A stretch of 64,000 nucleotides of DNA from Ziziphus jujuba (Eukaryota; Streptophyta; Magnoliopsida; Rosales; Rhamnaceae): positions 12,571,501-12,635,500 of the forward strand of contig NC_083379.1 in assembly GCF_031755915.1 (NCBI RefSeq). The letters run 5' to 3'. Shown here in pieces: positions 21,660 to 33,911 of this stretch; position 1 is the stretch's first letter; each line of letters opens with the position of its first letter. The notes under the pieces were generated by a model. The model was given only the letters and a program-made list of their open reading frames with translations, ran no database searches and was not told where the DNA came from. The position numbers and the translations under genes were made by a program.

Positions 21660-23740
21660 CAAAAGTGGGTATTGGTTCCTAAACCTGCAACTTAGAGGGT
21701 AGTTTACTGTAAATGGATATTTAGAGTAAAAAAGGGAATGTCAAGTGCTGATCCAGTCAGATTTAAGGTAAGATTACTTGCCAAGGGATTTACACAGGTA
21801 CAAGAGATAGATTATACTGAGATTTTCTCTCCTATGGTAAAGTACTCAAATATTAGGACAATTTTATCATTAGTTGCTCATTTCAACTGGGAGCTAGAAC
21901 AACTTGATGTGAAAACAGTGTCTCTGCATGGTGAATTTGATGAGATTATATATATGAAGCAACCTGAAGGCTTTAAGGTCTCAAACTCAAGTAAAGAGAT
22001 GGTTTACTTGCTGAAGAGGTCATTATGTGGTTTGAAGCAATCTCCTTGGTGGTGGTATAGGAGATTTGACACTTATGTGTTAAAAGTTAGTTTTAAGAGA
22101 AATGGCTATGATAGTTGTCTATATTACAAAGGTGAAACCTATCATAAGTCAGTTTACTTGCTCTTATATGTGGATGATATGCTATTGACTAGTCAAAACA
22201 TGAAGAATATCAAGGCCATAAAGGATGTGTTGAAGGTAGAATTTGATATGAAGGAGCTTAGACCAGCAAAGAAGATTTTAGGCATGAATATTGAAAGGAA
22301 CAGATTGAAGAATTAGCTTTTCTTGAATCAGAAGGGTTTTGTTCAGAAAATATTGTCTAAGTTTTCAATAAATGCTACAAATTCAACAAATGTACCATTT
22401 TGGAATCACTTCAAATTATCTGCCAGTTTGTGTCCTTAAACCGAAGAAAAAAAGGAAGACATAAGTAATGTGCCCTATGCAAGTGAAATAGGGTCTGTCA
22501 TGTATGTTATGATTTGTACAAGGCAAGATCTAGCTCATTCAATCAGTGTTCTTAGTAGGTATTGGAAAATCCTGAAAGAAAACATTAGGAGGCTCTTCAA
22601 TGGATTCTGAAATATCTTAAGGGAACTTCTGAAGTTGGTTTGATGTTTAGTCACTATAAAGAAGGTGTTGTTCTCAAAGGTTATGTAGACTCTGATTATG
22701 CAAGAAACAGAGATAGAAGAAGGTCAACTAGTTCTTATGTGTTTACACTTTCAATAATTGTATTAGCTAGAAGTCTAGACTGTAGTCAAGAGTGGCCTTA
22801 TCATCAACTGAAGCTGAATATATAGCTACTGCAGAAGCTATGAGAGAGGCTTTGTGGTTAAAGGGTTTGCTGCAAAAATCGAAGCTTTTAGAGGAAGAGG
22901 TTACTGTATATTCAGACAGTCAAAGCTCAATTCATGTGTATAAAAATCCAATTTATCATGATCAAACAAAACATATTGATGTGAAGTACCATTTCACAAG
23001 AGATGTTGTGAATGAAGGAGTTATTGGCTTGGAGAATATTGTAACAGCATACAATCCAGCAGATATGGGAACCAAAGTCCTTCCAATTAGCAAACTTGAG
23101 ACTTGCAAAAGTTTGGTTAAGAGTTGAACCTGGTTGATAGGTTAAATTAGTGAATTGAGAAGTTCAAGGAGTCTTGCACGAAATTTTTCCTCTCATTTGA
23201 ATCGAGGTGGAGTATGCTACGGTTGTGATTCAATTAAGAGGATTCAAAGTCAACATATTATATATATATATACTTCAGTTGTGAAACAGTGACGTTACAC
23301 TTAAGGAAGTGGTTAGGATGAGTCAGCGAAGTTAGTTTTCTTTTCAAGGCTTATAAATGATGGTATAACTGCAGAACTAGAACAGAGATCATTCATTCTG
23401 TTAGCTCTCAATCAAAAAACAACCAAATGCTTCTTGTTTTTCTCTCTCTTTTTCTTCTGGTAAAAATCCTTTTACTCTTAGTTTCATCTCTTTCTCTTGG
23501 TATGGACTAGGCCACGCTAGGTGAGTGGTTTGTGAGAAAGTGAGAGGTTGTAAAAGGGCTACAGAGAAAGAGAATTTGTTGTATGATCATTGTTCATAGT
23601 GCAAGAACTTCTTGGATGGAGTTCACCGAGGATGTTAGTCAATTCTAGACCGAGCCTCATAAAAATTTATGTGTGTTTCTATGCGTTTCTTTCTTTCTTG
23701 TGGCTGCGAACTGAGTTTCATATTAAATTAAATTTCAATA
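21660..23740 (+). mobile_element. 5'-truncated Ty1/copia element (reverse transcriptase, RNase H, 3' LTR)
   Basis: The 192-codon open frame at 21738-22316 is a copia-type reverse transcriptase (LLAKGFTQ, LDVKT, QPEGF, LLKRSLCGLKQSP, catalytic LLLYVDDMLL), and the preceding WV.VPKP...KWIF region begins near 21660. RNase H follows in broken frames: YVDSDYA at about 22681, then SSTEAEYIA, YSDSQSSIHV, HIDVKYHF and PADMGTK to a stop at 23127. Stops near 22316 and 22437 and a frame change near 22780 show decay. A polypurine tract (gaggtggag, 23204-23212) precedes the 3' LTR, which runs to about 23740. Gag, protease and integrase are missing. It is inserted in a WAK kinase exon. Confidence 0.85.
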
Positions 23741-23741
23741 C

Positions 23742-24735
23742 TCCCCTTTCGCACTCAAACACATTTTGTCAAGATTGGCAACTTTCTTTACTTCCTCGAC
23801 ATTTACTTCATCCACAATGTCACCATAAAGAACATGAAGTAAGCAATTATCTTCAATAGCACTGATGAAGAACATTACCAGGTTTCTTTCACCTTCGAGC
23901 CTGCTAAAAGAAACGACTTCCTTGGTCATTCGTAGCTCAGCTAAAACAACTCCAAAACCATATACATCACTCTTTTCTATTAACTAACTGGCTTATGTGG
24001 AAGTATTCTAGATCCAAGTAGCCAAGTGTTCGTTGTACCAAAGTTGTTAACTGATTTTGGCTATAGGAATTAGCTTCAAAGCTCCCAAATCCTCTATTTT
24101 TGCAATGTAATTCTCATCCAATAGTATATTTGAAGTTTTCACATCTCTATGTATAATGGGCGTGGAAGTTGCAGAATGTAAATATGCAAGTGCCCCTGCA
24201 GTTGCCGATGCTATCTTCAATCTCAACTTCCATGGAAGTGTAGATGCTTTTCCTTTCTTGTGAATGCGCTAGAAAAGAGTTCCATTCGTAATGAACTTGT
24301 AAACTGGTAAAGGAACTTCTTTCTCTAAGCAATAACCCAGCAATTTAACAATATTCCTATGACTGATTTGCAAGAGAATCATCACTTCATTGATGAACTT
24401 TGCAGTCTGTAATTGGTCACCAATTTTGGACTTCTTTACAGCAACTGCCTTGTTATCTGGTAAAATTCCCCTAATAAACTTTTCCAAAGCCTCCTTCGCC
24501 AATGACTCTTTTCATTATAATTGTTTGTGGCCCTTCTAGGTTCTTCTGCATTAAAATTTTGGCAGCTTCAAAATTTGATAGTCCTTGTGGCAACATTAAT
24601 CCTCCATTTTGCTCAAAGAACTTCTTTTTTCAGTTTGCTTAGCTTTATTTTATCCTTTCCCCAGCATATCATTGAAATTGCAACCAATAACGCCAAGCTT
24701 ACTCCACCATTAAAATATCACATGCATGAATATTT
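23742..24735 (-). pseudogene. WAK-like kinase exon remnant, cut by the copia element
   Basis: On the minus strand this follows the kinase exon of the two WAK genes: membrane segment (SLALLVAISMICWG), [13 protein letters not shown] juxtamembrane part, [38 protein letters not shown], the [14 protein letters not shown] region, then VANLDKMCLSAKGE where the copia LTR interrupts it. Frameshifts and stops occur at about 24690, 24540, 24480, 24250 and 24070. The C-terminal part after KGE was not found beyond the copia element. Confidence 0.85.
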
Positions 24736-24745
24736 TTGGTGTTAA

Positions 24746-25795
24746 CATTATAAGGCATTATATTCATGTCGCCTATAAATAAGTAAACTAAGTTCAAATT
24801 AAGCTGTTTCATTTTTATTTAATTTATCTTTTTATTTTTTATTTTTTAGGAAATATTCGATTTACACCCCTTGAGCTTTGAGATAAATAAGCTTCCCTCA
24901 GGTTTCTAATAATTTCATCCTCCTATATGACACTCTAAATTGCCTTTATATCTTTAGTAAAATTAAATTACCTTTAAATGCCTTATGTTTCTCTTTCTTT
25001 TTGCAAAAAATTTTATTTTTTCGATGATTTTACAAAAATTAATTTGAAGAGTTGAAAGTTTTGTAAATCTGTATTTTTGATTAATTTTATTTATCCTTTG
25101 TGATAATTTTTCAATTTAAACAAAAAAAAAAGAAAAAAAAGAAAAGAAAAACTATGTGATGATTTTAACAAATAAGCTTGTTTAAGTAAATGATAATTTG
25201 TAAAATTCATTTAACTAAATGTATTAAAATCTATCATATTTTGTCAAATATATGCAACAACATATATTATAAATTTTCGATTATGTTTATTCAAATGAAT
25301 TTGTCAAATATATAACTTACTTTAAAAAATCTTGTCTAATTGAAATTATTAAATAGCTTTTTTTAAAATACCATATAGTTTAAATAAAAATTAATTAAAA
25401 ATATAAAAAAAAAAGTTTGAAACCTTCAAATTAATTATTAAAAAAAGAAACAAAAAGAATTTAAATGTAATTTAACTGTAATAAAATATAAAAGTAATTT
25501 AGACAGCTAAATAGAAAAAGAAATACTCCCCTTTTTTATTCTTTTTTTCTTATCAATTAATAAAAAATAAATGAAGCTAATAAATAAATAATTTTTTAAC
25601 ATGCAGATGGTCGAAGTTTGAACTTGTAATAACTTACTGATGCATTTTCGTCTTAAAATGCATCAGTAAGTTATGAATGTGCAAATATCCATGTTATAGA
25701 AAGACTCAATAAATAAATGCCTATGGAAATTTATTTATTTACTTATTTTTGGTTGTGTCCCGATTTCAATGAACTCGAACACACACGATACATAC
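24746..25795 (-). other. Former intron 2 of the WAK pseudogene
   Basis: AT-rich and non-coding. It contains a perfect 20-bp inverted repeat at 25629-25674 and several poly-A/T runs. The position between the EGF exon and the kinase exon matches intron 2 of the intact genes. Confidence 0.55.
25629..25674. repeat. Perfect 20-bp inverted repeat with 6-bp loop
   Basis: The left arm 25629-25648 (ataacttactgatgcatttt) is exactly reverse-complementary to 25655-25674, with loop cgtctt. It would form a strong hairpin in either strand. It lies in the former intron of a WAK pseudogene. Confidence 0.9.
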
Positions 25796-25967
25796 CTACT
25801 GCAATATGAAACAGTAGAAGCCTCTCCGGCTCAAATTGAAAGCCATTACTGATTTGCTGTTCCGTTATAATTGGACCGCTTTGGACATATACACTCCCAC
25901 GTGCCAGGTAAGTTAGTGCACTTTCCAGGATGGCAGCGGCTGTTTGAATTCTGGCATTCATCAATAT
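25796..25967 (-). pseudogene. WAK-like exon 2 remnant (EGF-like module)
   Basis: The splice acceptor (ttttcag) and phase-1 start match exon 2 of the intact genes. The minus strand reads DIDECQNSNSRCHPGKCTNL and PGTWECICPKR, then a changed NYNGTANQ and an in-frame TAA where the family has a cysteine. It is 172 bp long rather than a multiple of three. The donor gtatgt is kept at its 3' end. Confidence 0.85.
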
Positions 25968-26214
25968 CTGAAAATTGAGTACGCATTTATTAAACTTTTC
26001 GGCAGACAATTATTACAACAAGTTTTGAAGAAATTAATTAATAGAAAGGTTGTGATTAATTTCGTAAGTAATTTAAAATATTAATCCGTTTCAAATTAAC
26101 TGATTTGGCTTTTGGAGCTGAATTTTGATTTTAGTCCCTATTTTAATTACCAAATAACATCATAAGGTGACCAAAAAAAATAATGATAATAATAGTAATA
26201 ACATGATAAGAATT

Positions 26215-27430
26215 GAGTTTTGCACATGGTTTCCCTTATCATCATCCCCAATTGCCATAATAGAAACTTCCCAACTTCATCATAAGACCAACTTCTCGAT
26301 GTCCAAGTATCCGGTTTCAGTTTGCACCATTGCTTTACTTATATAATATATTGGAAACTGATCTGTACCCTCTTCTCTTATGAGAACTACACTAACAACC
26401 GTAGGCAAAATTGCTAGATATAACAGTAAAACTTCCCTATCAAAGGTTTAAACAACAAAGGTGGTGAACTCAGGTAGTATTTTGGGTCATTGAAAGCCTG
26501 CTCACATTCCTTAGTTTATGTGGACTCCTTAGCCTTCTTTAACTTTTTAAAGAAAGGTAAGCATTTATTAGTTGAACGAGAGACAAAGTGGTTCAAGGCT
26601 GCCAAACAACCTGTCAACTTTTGAACTTCCTTAACGTTTCTTGGTAAGTTCATCTCTAGTATGGCCTTGATTTTGTCTGGATTCACCTCTATCCCTCTCT
26701 GACTCACCATGAAACCAAGGAACTTTCCTGATGACCTCTCCTTCAGGTCGTTGACGTGTTTGCAGCTCTTTGGCTTTTTATCGATATGTCCACATAAACT
26801 TCCATATTTTTTCCAATCTACTTAGCAAACATCTTGTTGACCAACCTCTGGTAAGTTGCTTCATTATTCTTCAATTTGAAAGGTATTACCATGTAACAAT
26901 AAAGTCCATGATCTATGACGAAAGCTGTTTTTTCATGATCTGTGGAAACATTTTGATCTAGTTATACGCTTGATAAGCATTAGCAAAGCTCAACATTTCA
27001 TTTCTCGAAGTTGAATCAACAAGCTGATCCACCCAAAGTAGTGGGAAACTATCCTTTGGACAAGCTCCGTTAAGATCTGTAAAATCAGTGCACATCCTCC
27101 ATTATCCATTTGACTTCTTCAAAATGCCACATTCGCCAGTCAACTAGAATAGTATACTTCCTTGCTAAACCCAATTTTCATAAGTTTCTCAAATTCAACC
27201 TTGATTGCCTCGTGTCATTCTACATTAAACGTCCCTTTCTATCGAATTGACTTGAAATTCGGATCCACATTTAGCTTGTGGACCATCACGTTGGAATCTA
27301 TTTCTGGCATATCAGTGTGCGTCCAGGCGAACATATCTGCATACTCTTTTAGGAACTCAGTTATGGATTCCTTCATTTACTCAGGAAACATTACCTCACC
27401 ATCTTCAACTAAGTGTGGTGGTCGCAGCTA
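26215..27430 (-). mobile_element. Ty3/gypsy pol remnant (reverse transcriptase and RNase H start)
   Basis: The minus strand, from 27430 down, gives DMFAWTHTDMPEIDSNVMVH, VEKLMKIGF-like sequence, FPLLWVDQLVDSTSRNEMLS, then a 64-codon open frame (26710-26516) with MVSQRGIEVNPDKIKAILEM and LTGCLAALNHFVSRST. After this comes KECEQAF...YLSSPPLLFKP, the start of RNase H. These are conserved gypsy RT/RNase H blocks in order. Several stops and small deletions make it inactive, and no LTRs were identified around it. Confidence 0.85.
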
Positions 27431-28860
27431 GACAATGGCACAACCGTATTGTTATTCACACCACTGGGGATGTGTTGGTTGAAAAAATATTAATTAAACT
27501 GTTTTAGTCTCTATAAGATGCATATGACAGCGTGCCAAAATAAAATAAAATAAATGTGATCCAAACTCGCATAAGAAGCTTATACGATTTAGTCTCCATA
27601 AGAGTTGTTGCATCAAATATAAAACTCGTATCCTAAGTGGCAACCTTCTTCCGTTCCAAACAAAAATGGAATTTCTGACCACATCTTTCAAGGCAATTAG
27701 GGAGAGATGGAGAGATGCTTGAGACGGGACCTCGTTCCTAACTAGCTACTCCTTTATGATAAGAAGCTTATATATAATTTTGATATAGGATTATTTGTTC
27801 AATTAATGCGGAACTATATACATTATTCACTTTGGTTCTGAATTTTTTTTTTTAATGGCATTTTTGGTTCTTAAACTATTTGTTTTGTCCACTTTTTTAT
27901 AGTTTTGAGTCATAAAAATGTACTTCAGGTAACATGTATTGGGGTCTTGGGAGATGTCTGATTTTGTAGTTTTGTTGTTTTTTTTATCACAGTTAATATA
28001 CTACATGTCTCCAAAATTTTAAAACCTACACTAAAAACTAGTTTAAAGCCCAAAACCCATCATATATAAAATGAAGTTTAAAGACTAAAGTGCAAAAACA
28101 AAAAAAAAAACAAAAAAAGAAAAAAAAAGAAAGTAGAGGAAGTTTAAGGACCAAAATGTAGTTATGGATACGGTTGAGAGACTAGGAGATCGAACAACAC
28201 CTTTTAACATAACGACTCTTTCTGTCTTTCACTAATTTGTCTTGAACTTGACCTGGTCATTGTGAACACTATGATCCAATGCCAACAAATTGAGCTGGAA
28301 CTATAGGTATATAGTAATAAGCGGGAAAAAAAAAAAAAAAAAAAAAAAAAAAAGGAGCGTCATGTACTACTTATTTCCGGCCAGTCTCCTGTGGCTGCTA
28401 ATTTTAATATTAATTTGTTTTAAGAAATTTAACTGAACGTCCAATCTCTCCAATTAGGGTCATTTATGACTTATTAATGGTCGAAAAGCTACTGACTTCT
28501 TTTTTTTTATTGATTATTAATTGGATGCTTGGAACCCGGATCTCAGTCGATTATTTGAAGAGTGGACATTATCACCACGCTATCCCAAACAATTCAATGA
28601 CCTTCCAAAAATAAAAATAACCTTAATGAGAGAGATAAAAATACGTACTGGTGAAGTTATCATAATTGGTAAATATATATATATATATATATCGTAGTTA
28701 TCGTGTTTTTTTTGTTTTTTTTTTGTGAAAAAAAAAAAAGAAGATTACAGGGAAAAACCGTAGAGTGATGTTAATTAAAGATAAAGAAAGAAAAATGTAG
28801 GACCTTGTTTTGTCCCACCCAAAATAAGAACAATGAAAGACTTATGAATTCCTCTAGTTC
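27431..28860. other. Intergenic AT-rich stretch
   Basis: No domain recognised. It contains a long A-run at about 28327-28353, a TA microsatellite at 28672-28692 and poly-T/poly-A near 28710-28740. Confidence 0.45.
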
Positions 28861-29440
28861 CATGCATAGAATACAATTTCTTATATTGGGGAAGGTCACA
28901 GTAGTATCGAGTAATAAAATTGTTTATACTAATATTTTCAGTCTAAAATAATAAAGAAGAATAAAAGAAAATATCCTTAAGGGGGGGAAAAATGTTGGTT
29001 TTTAAAAATATAAGTTTTTGTAATTATTCAACATTGAAAAAGTAAAAAATTTGTGAATGACTTCTTTTATTATATATGGAAGTTTCATATGCTCATTAAA
29101 AGCAGACTTTAATGTCTACTATATCTCTTTACACTAGAGAATTTTTTTTATTTTTAATTCTAATTTTCAAAATAAAACGGTCATATAATCGTCCATTATT
29201 TAATGTTTGCCTTTAGACCATTTATTTTTAACCATTTAACTTTTTATTGATCTTTAGACCGCCTATTTTATTGATTGTAATTATTATTATTATTATTATT
29301 ATTTTCTTACATTATAATTTTTTTTCTTTAGTTGATTAAAGTTTCTAATCATTAAAGCATTAGAACATTTTTAATTGTTTGTTTTATGCAATTAAATACA
29401 ATCATCTTATTTTATTTTTTCAATTGTTGTTGTTATTATT
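28861..29440. repeat. Dispersed repeat, copy 1 (also near 40300-40850)
   Basis: Shares blocks with 40300-40850: tggtttttaaaaatataagt, the region around aacttcttttattatatat, and gcaattaaatacaatcatct. It flanks the AT-rich array at its left; the partner copy lies to the right of the array and minisatellite, so the two copies bracket about 11 kb. Confidence 0.6.
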
Positions 29441-31885
29441 ATTATTACTAGCATTCATTTTTATGCAATGCATGGTATATCTAATTATCATAGATGATTT
29501 AAAAAATAATCTATGACAATTAATTATATTTAAAAGCTTATTTTAAAATTTTATTATTATTAAATATATTTGAATATTTTTTTTCAATCTATACTATAAA
29601 AGTTTACTAGCATCAATCCGTACAATGCACGGTATGTATAACCATAATGGATAATTTTAGAAATAACTTATAATAACTAATTATATTTGAAAATTTCTTT
29701 AAAAATTTTATTGTTAATAAGTATGTTTGGATCTTTTCTTAATCTATAATATAAAAGTTTATTAAGAACTATAAATTTAATATTTCTATATAATATTATT
29801 CAATTATGGAATTCAAATTCAAAAGTGCTTATTTATCTATTTTTTTCATCTATGAAATTTTTCTATCTAATTTTTTTCATCTATAGAATTTAAATTTAAA
29901 TTTAAATATATTTAAATAATATTTTTCATCTATAGAATTTAAATTTAAATTCAAATATATTTTTTGATTCATTGCAAATAATTAATTTTCAGATATTAAA
30001 TACTCATAATGGAATTAAATTATTTATTATTATTATTATTATTTATCCTATAAACATATTTTTACCTTATAAGGTAAATTATTTATGGAATTCAAATTAA
30101 AAAATGTCTACCTATTTAATTTTTTTTATTTATAAAATTCAAATTAAAATTTAAACTAAAATGTATTTATATGGATTAATTTAAATTCAAATGTATTTAT
30201 ATAATATTTTCCATCTAAAAAATTCAAATTTAAATTCAGATGTATTTTTTTATTCTTTGTAAATAATTAATTTCTCTATGTTAAATCCTCATAATATAAT
30301 TTAATTGTACTTATTATTATTGTAATTATTATTGTTACTATGATAATCATAATAGATGATTTTAAAAATAATCTATTTAATTGTATTTATTATTATTGTA
30401 ATTATTATTGTTACTATGATAATCATAATGGATGATTTTAAAAATAATCTATAATAATTATTTATATTTAAAAAAATTATTGTTAATAAGTCTATTTTAA
30501 TGTTTTTTTCTTTTTCAATCTATATTATAAAAGTTTATTAAAAACTATAAATTTGATCTCTATATATAATATTATCCAATCATACAATTCAAATTAAAAA
30601 ATGTTTACCTATTTAATTTTTTCCTTCTATGGTATTTTTCTATCTAATTTATTTTATCTATGAAATTTAAATTCAAATTCAAATGCATTTATATAATTTA
30701 ATGTATTTAAATAATATTTTTCATTTATAGAATTCAAAATTCAAACTCAAATATATTTTTTAATTCCTTGCAAATAATTAATTTCTATATATTAAATATC
30801 ATAACGTAATTTATTTTTTATTATTATTATTATTTATCATTTATTTCATAAACATATTTTTACTTTGTAAGGTAAATTATTTATGAAATTCAAATTTTAA
30901 AATATTTACCTATTTAATTTTTTCGATCTATAAAATTCAAATTCAAATTTAAATGCAAATGTATTTATATAATACTTTTCATCTATAGAATTTAATTTCA
31001 AATTTGAATATATTTTTTGATTCTTTGCAAATAATTAGTTTCCCTATATTAAATCCTTATAATATAATTTAATTTTAAGTACTATTATTGTTATTATTAT
31101 TATAACCTAACTAACAATAATTTGGATTTAAAAAGAGATATATATATATATATATACATACCATATATATACAGTTTTAATACCATATATGTCGGCTTAT
31201 AAATTATGATATAGATCAGTATTATATTAAATATAACTAACGTTGTGTTATATATATTTTATTTTAATATTACATATAATTTTATTATGACTTACATTTA
31301 ATGTGCATTACAATATTTATTATAGTAAAATTATATATATCATATTATAACCATATATTTATTGTTTATTTAAAATTTATTTAAGAAAAAAATTAATTTT
31401 ATATATATTTGGGTACAACCATAAAAGATAGAAAATTTTATTATAATAATAAAAATATATATTTTTGAATATAATCAATAATGGTAAAAAAATTTCATAT
31501 TTTTAAATAGCTGCTACATTTGGTATTAATTAATATTTTGATAAAAACATAAATAATAATAAAAAAAGATAAATTTTTATTGATAATTTTAGAGGAAATT
31601 TGGAATGATAATTTGCTAACACGTGGCACATGATCATTCTACTTTTATATATTAAGTAGATATGTAGATGTTTACCAATATAATTTTTTCCATCTATGGG
31701 ATTTTCCTATCTAATTTTTTTCATCTATAGAATCTAAATTAAAATTCAAATGCATTTATATATTTTTTTTTCAAATTTAAATATATTAAATAATATTTTC
31801 CATCAATAGAATTCAAATTCAAATGTATTTTTTAATTCCTTACAAATAATCAATTTCCATATATTAATACTCATAATGTGATTTA

Positions 31886-31925
<40 letters not shown>

Positions 31926-33852
31926 TGTTGTTATTATTATTATTTATCTTATAAACATATTTTTACCTTATAAGGTAAATTATTTTTAAAATTTAAATTA
32001 AAAATGTTTACTTATTTAACTTTTTCCATTTATAAAATTCAAATTCAAATTCAAATTCATATATATTTATATAATTTAATTCAAATTCAAATGTATTTGT
32101 ATAATATTTTCCATCTGTGGAATTCAAATTCAAATTTAAATATATTTTTTGATTCTTTAAAAATAATTAATTTTCCTATGTTAAATCCTTATAGTATAAT
32201 TTAATCATATTTATTATTATTAGTAGTAGTGTTATCATCTAATTAACAGTAATTTGGATTTAAAAAGAGATTTATATACATACCATATATATACAGTTTC
32301 ACTATCAAACGTGTCGGTTTTTACATTATGATACAAATCAATATCAAATTATATATAACTTATGGTATGTTATATATATTTTATTTTAATATTACATATA
32401 ATTTGATTATCACCTACATTTAATGTGCATGACAATATTCATTGTAATAAAATTTTATATATATAATATTATAAATACATGTTTATTGTTTATTTAAAAT
32501 TTATTTCAAAACAAAATTTGATTTTATATATGGTTAAGTACAACCACAAAAGATAAAGAAAAAAAATGTATACTTTTTCAATCAATCATCTAATATTAAG
32601 ATAATAAAAATATATATTTTTGAATATAACTAATAAAGGTAAAAAATTTCATACTTTTAAATAATTGCTCCACTTAGTAATATTTTAATAGAATCATAAA
32701 TAATAGAAAAAAAAAAAGATTTTTTTTATTGCTGATTTTGGAGGGAATTCGGAATGATAATGTGCTGACACATGACACAAGACTCTTCTACTTTTATATA
32801 TTATATAGATTGGAAACTATAAATTTGACCTTTACATTCAATACTATACAATTATAAAATTCAAATTCAAAAATATTTACTGATATAATGTTTTCCATGT
32901 ATGGAATTTTCCTATCTAATTTTTTTCATTTATGGAATTTAAAATCAAATTCATTTATATAATTTAATTTAAATTCAAATTTATTTAGATAATATTTTTC
33001 ATCTATAGAATTTAAATTCAAATTCAAACGACTCTTGATTCCTTGAAAATAATTCATTTCCATATATTAAATACTCATGATGTAATTTAATTAATTAATT
33101 ATTCTTATTATTTAAGATTATTATATGTTAATATTATTATAATTTTAAGCATTTGTTTCCGTTATATATATATATATAAGTACATCTTAACCATTTTTTG
33201 AAAAATATTAAAAATATACATTGTTCAATATAAATTTATTTATAAGAAGATCAATCTTATTATTAGTTACCGTATTTTAATATTATAATTTTACAATAAA
33301 ATTCCATTTATTACATATCTATGTATGAACATGTATTATTTTATGAAATTATCATGTGAAATATTTTAATAATAAGAAAATTTTTTATTACATACATGTT
33401 TTTTAAATTTTAAAAAGAAATCAAATAAGGATATTAATTTTATTATGAATTTATTTATGGTTATATATATTTTAAGGATATCAAATAAAGATATCAATTT
33501 TATAATTGAAATCTATATATTAGAATATTGAAATTCCATTTATTACACATACATATATGAGTATGTATTAGTATATGGAATTTTTATGTGAAATATATTT
33601 AATAAAAAGAACATCTTTTATTATATAATAAAATAGAGATCAATTCCATTATCTATTATTATGTATAAAATCTTATTATTTTGCAATAAAACAAATATAA
33701 AAACTAATAAAAATATTTATATTTAGATTATAATATTTTTAATATTTTCTTCTAAGTATATAAAATTTATATACTCGAATTTGAATACATGTAATATTCT
33801 TTATCATTGTTTTTGTATTTTTGTATTTTTATTATTTACTAAGAATATGGTA

Positions 33853-33892
<40 letters not shown>

Positions 33893-33911
33893 ATTATTTG
33901 CTATACATCTA
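29441..33911. repeat. Array of AT-rich repeat units, possibly Helitron-like
   Basis: Recurring blocks include (a) an entry motif like actagcatcaatccgtacaa with tgcacggtatgtat at about 29605-29640, (b) many ttcaaattcaaatgtattta stretches, (c) gattctttgcaaataattaat followed by a TTA run, and (d) an exit motif like gctgacacatgacac plus cttctacttttatatatta and tagat, seen at about 31615-31656 and 32762-32813. The exit motifs are about 1157 bp apart, suggesting head-to-tail units. A gcaatgcacgg-type motif near the start is what I associate with plant Helitron-like elements, but canonical TC...CTRR ends were not confirmed. No helicase coding was seen. Confidence 0.5.

Noticed and set aside
29441..33911. 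Regular repeat spacing that might suggest a CRISPR-like array
   Set aside because: Units are about 1.1 kb, AT-rich and degenerate in a plant genome; no short identical repeats with unique spacers.
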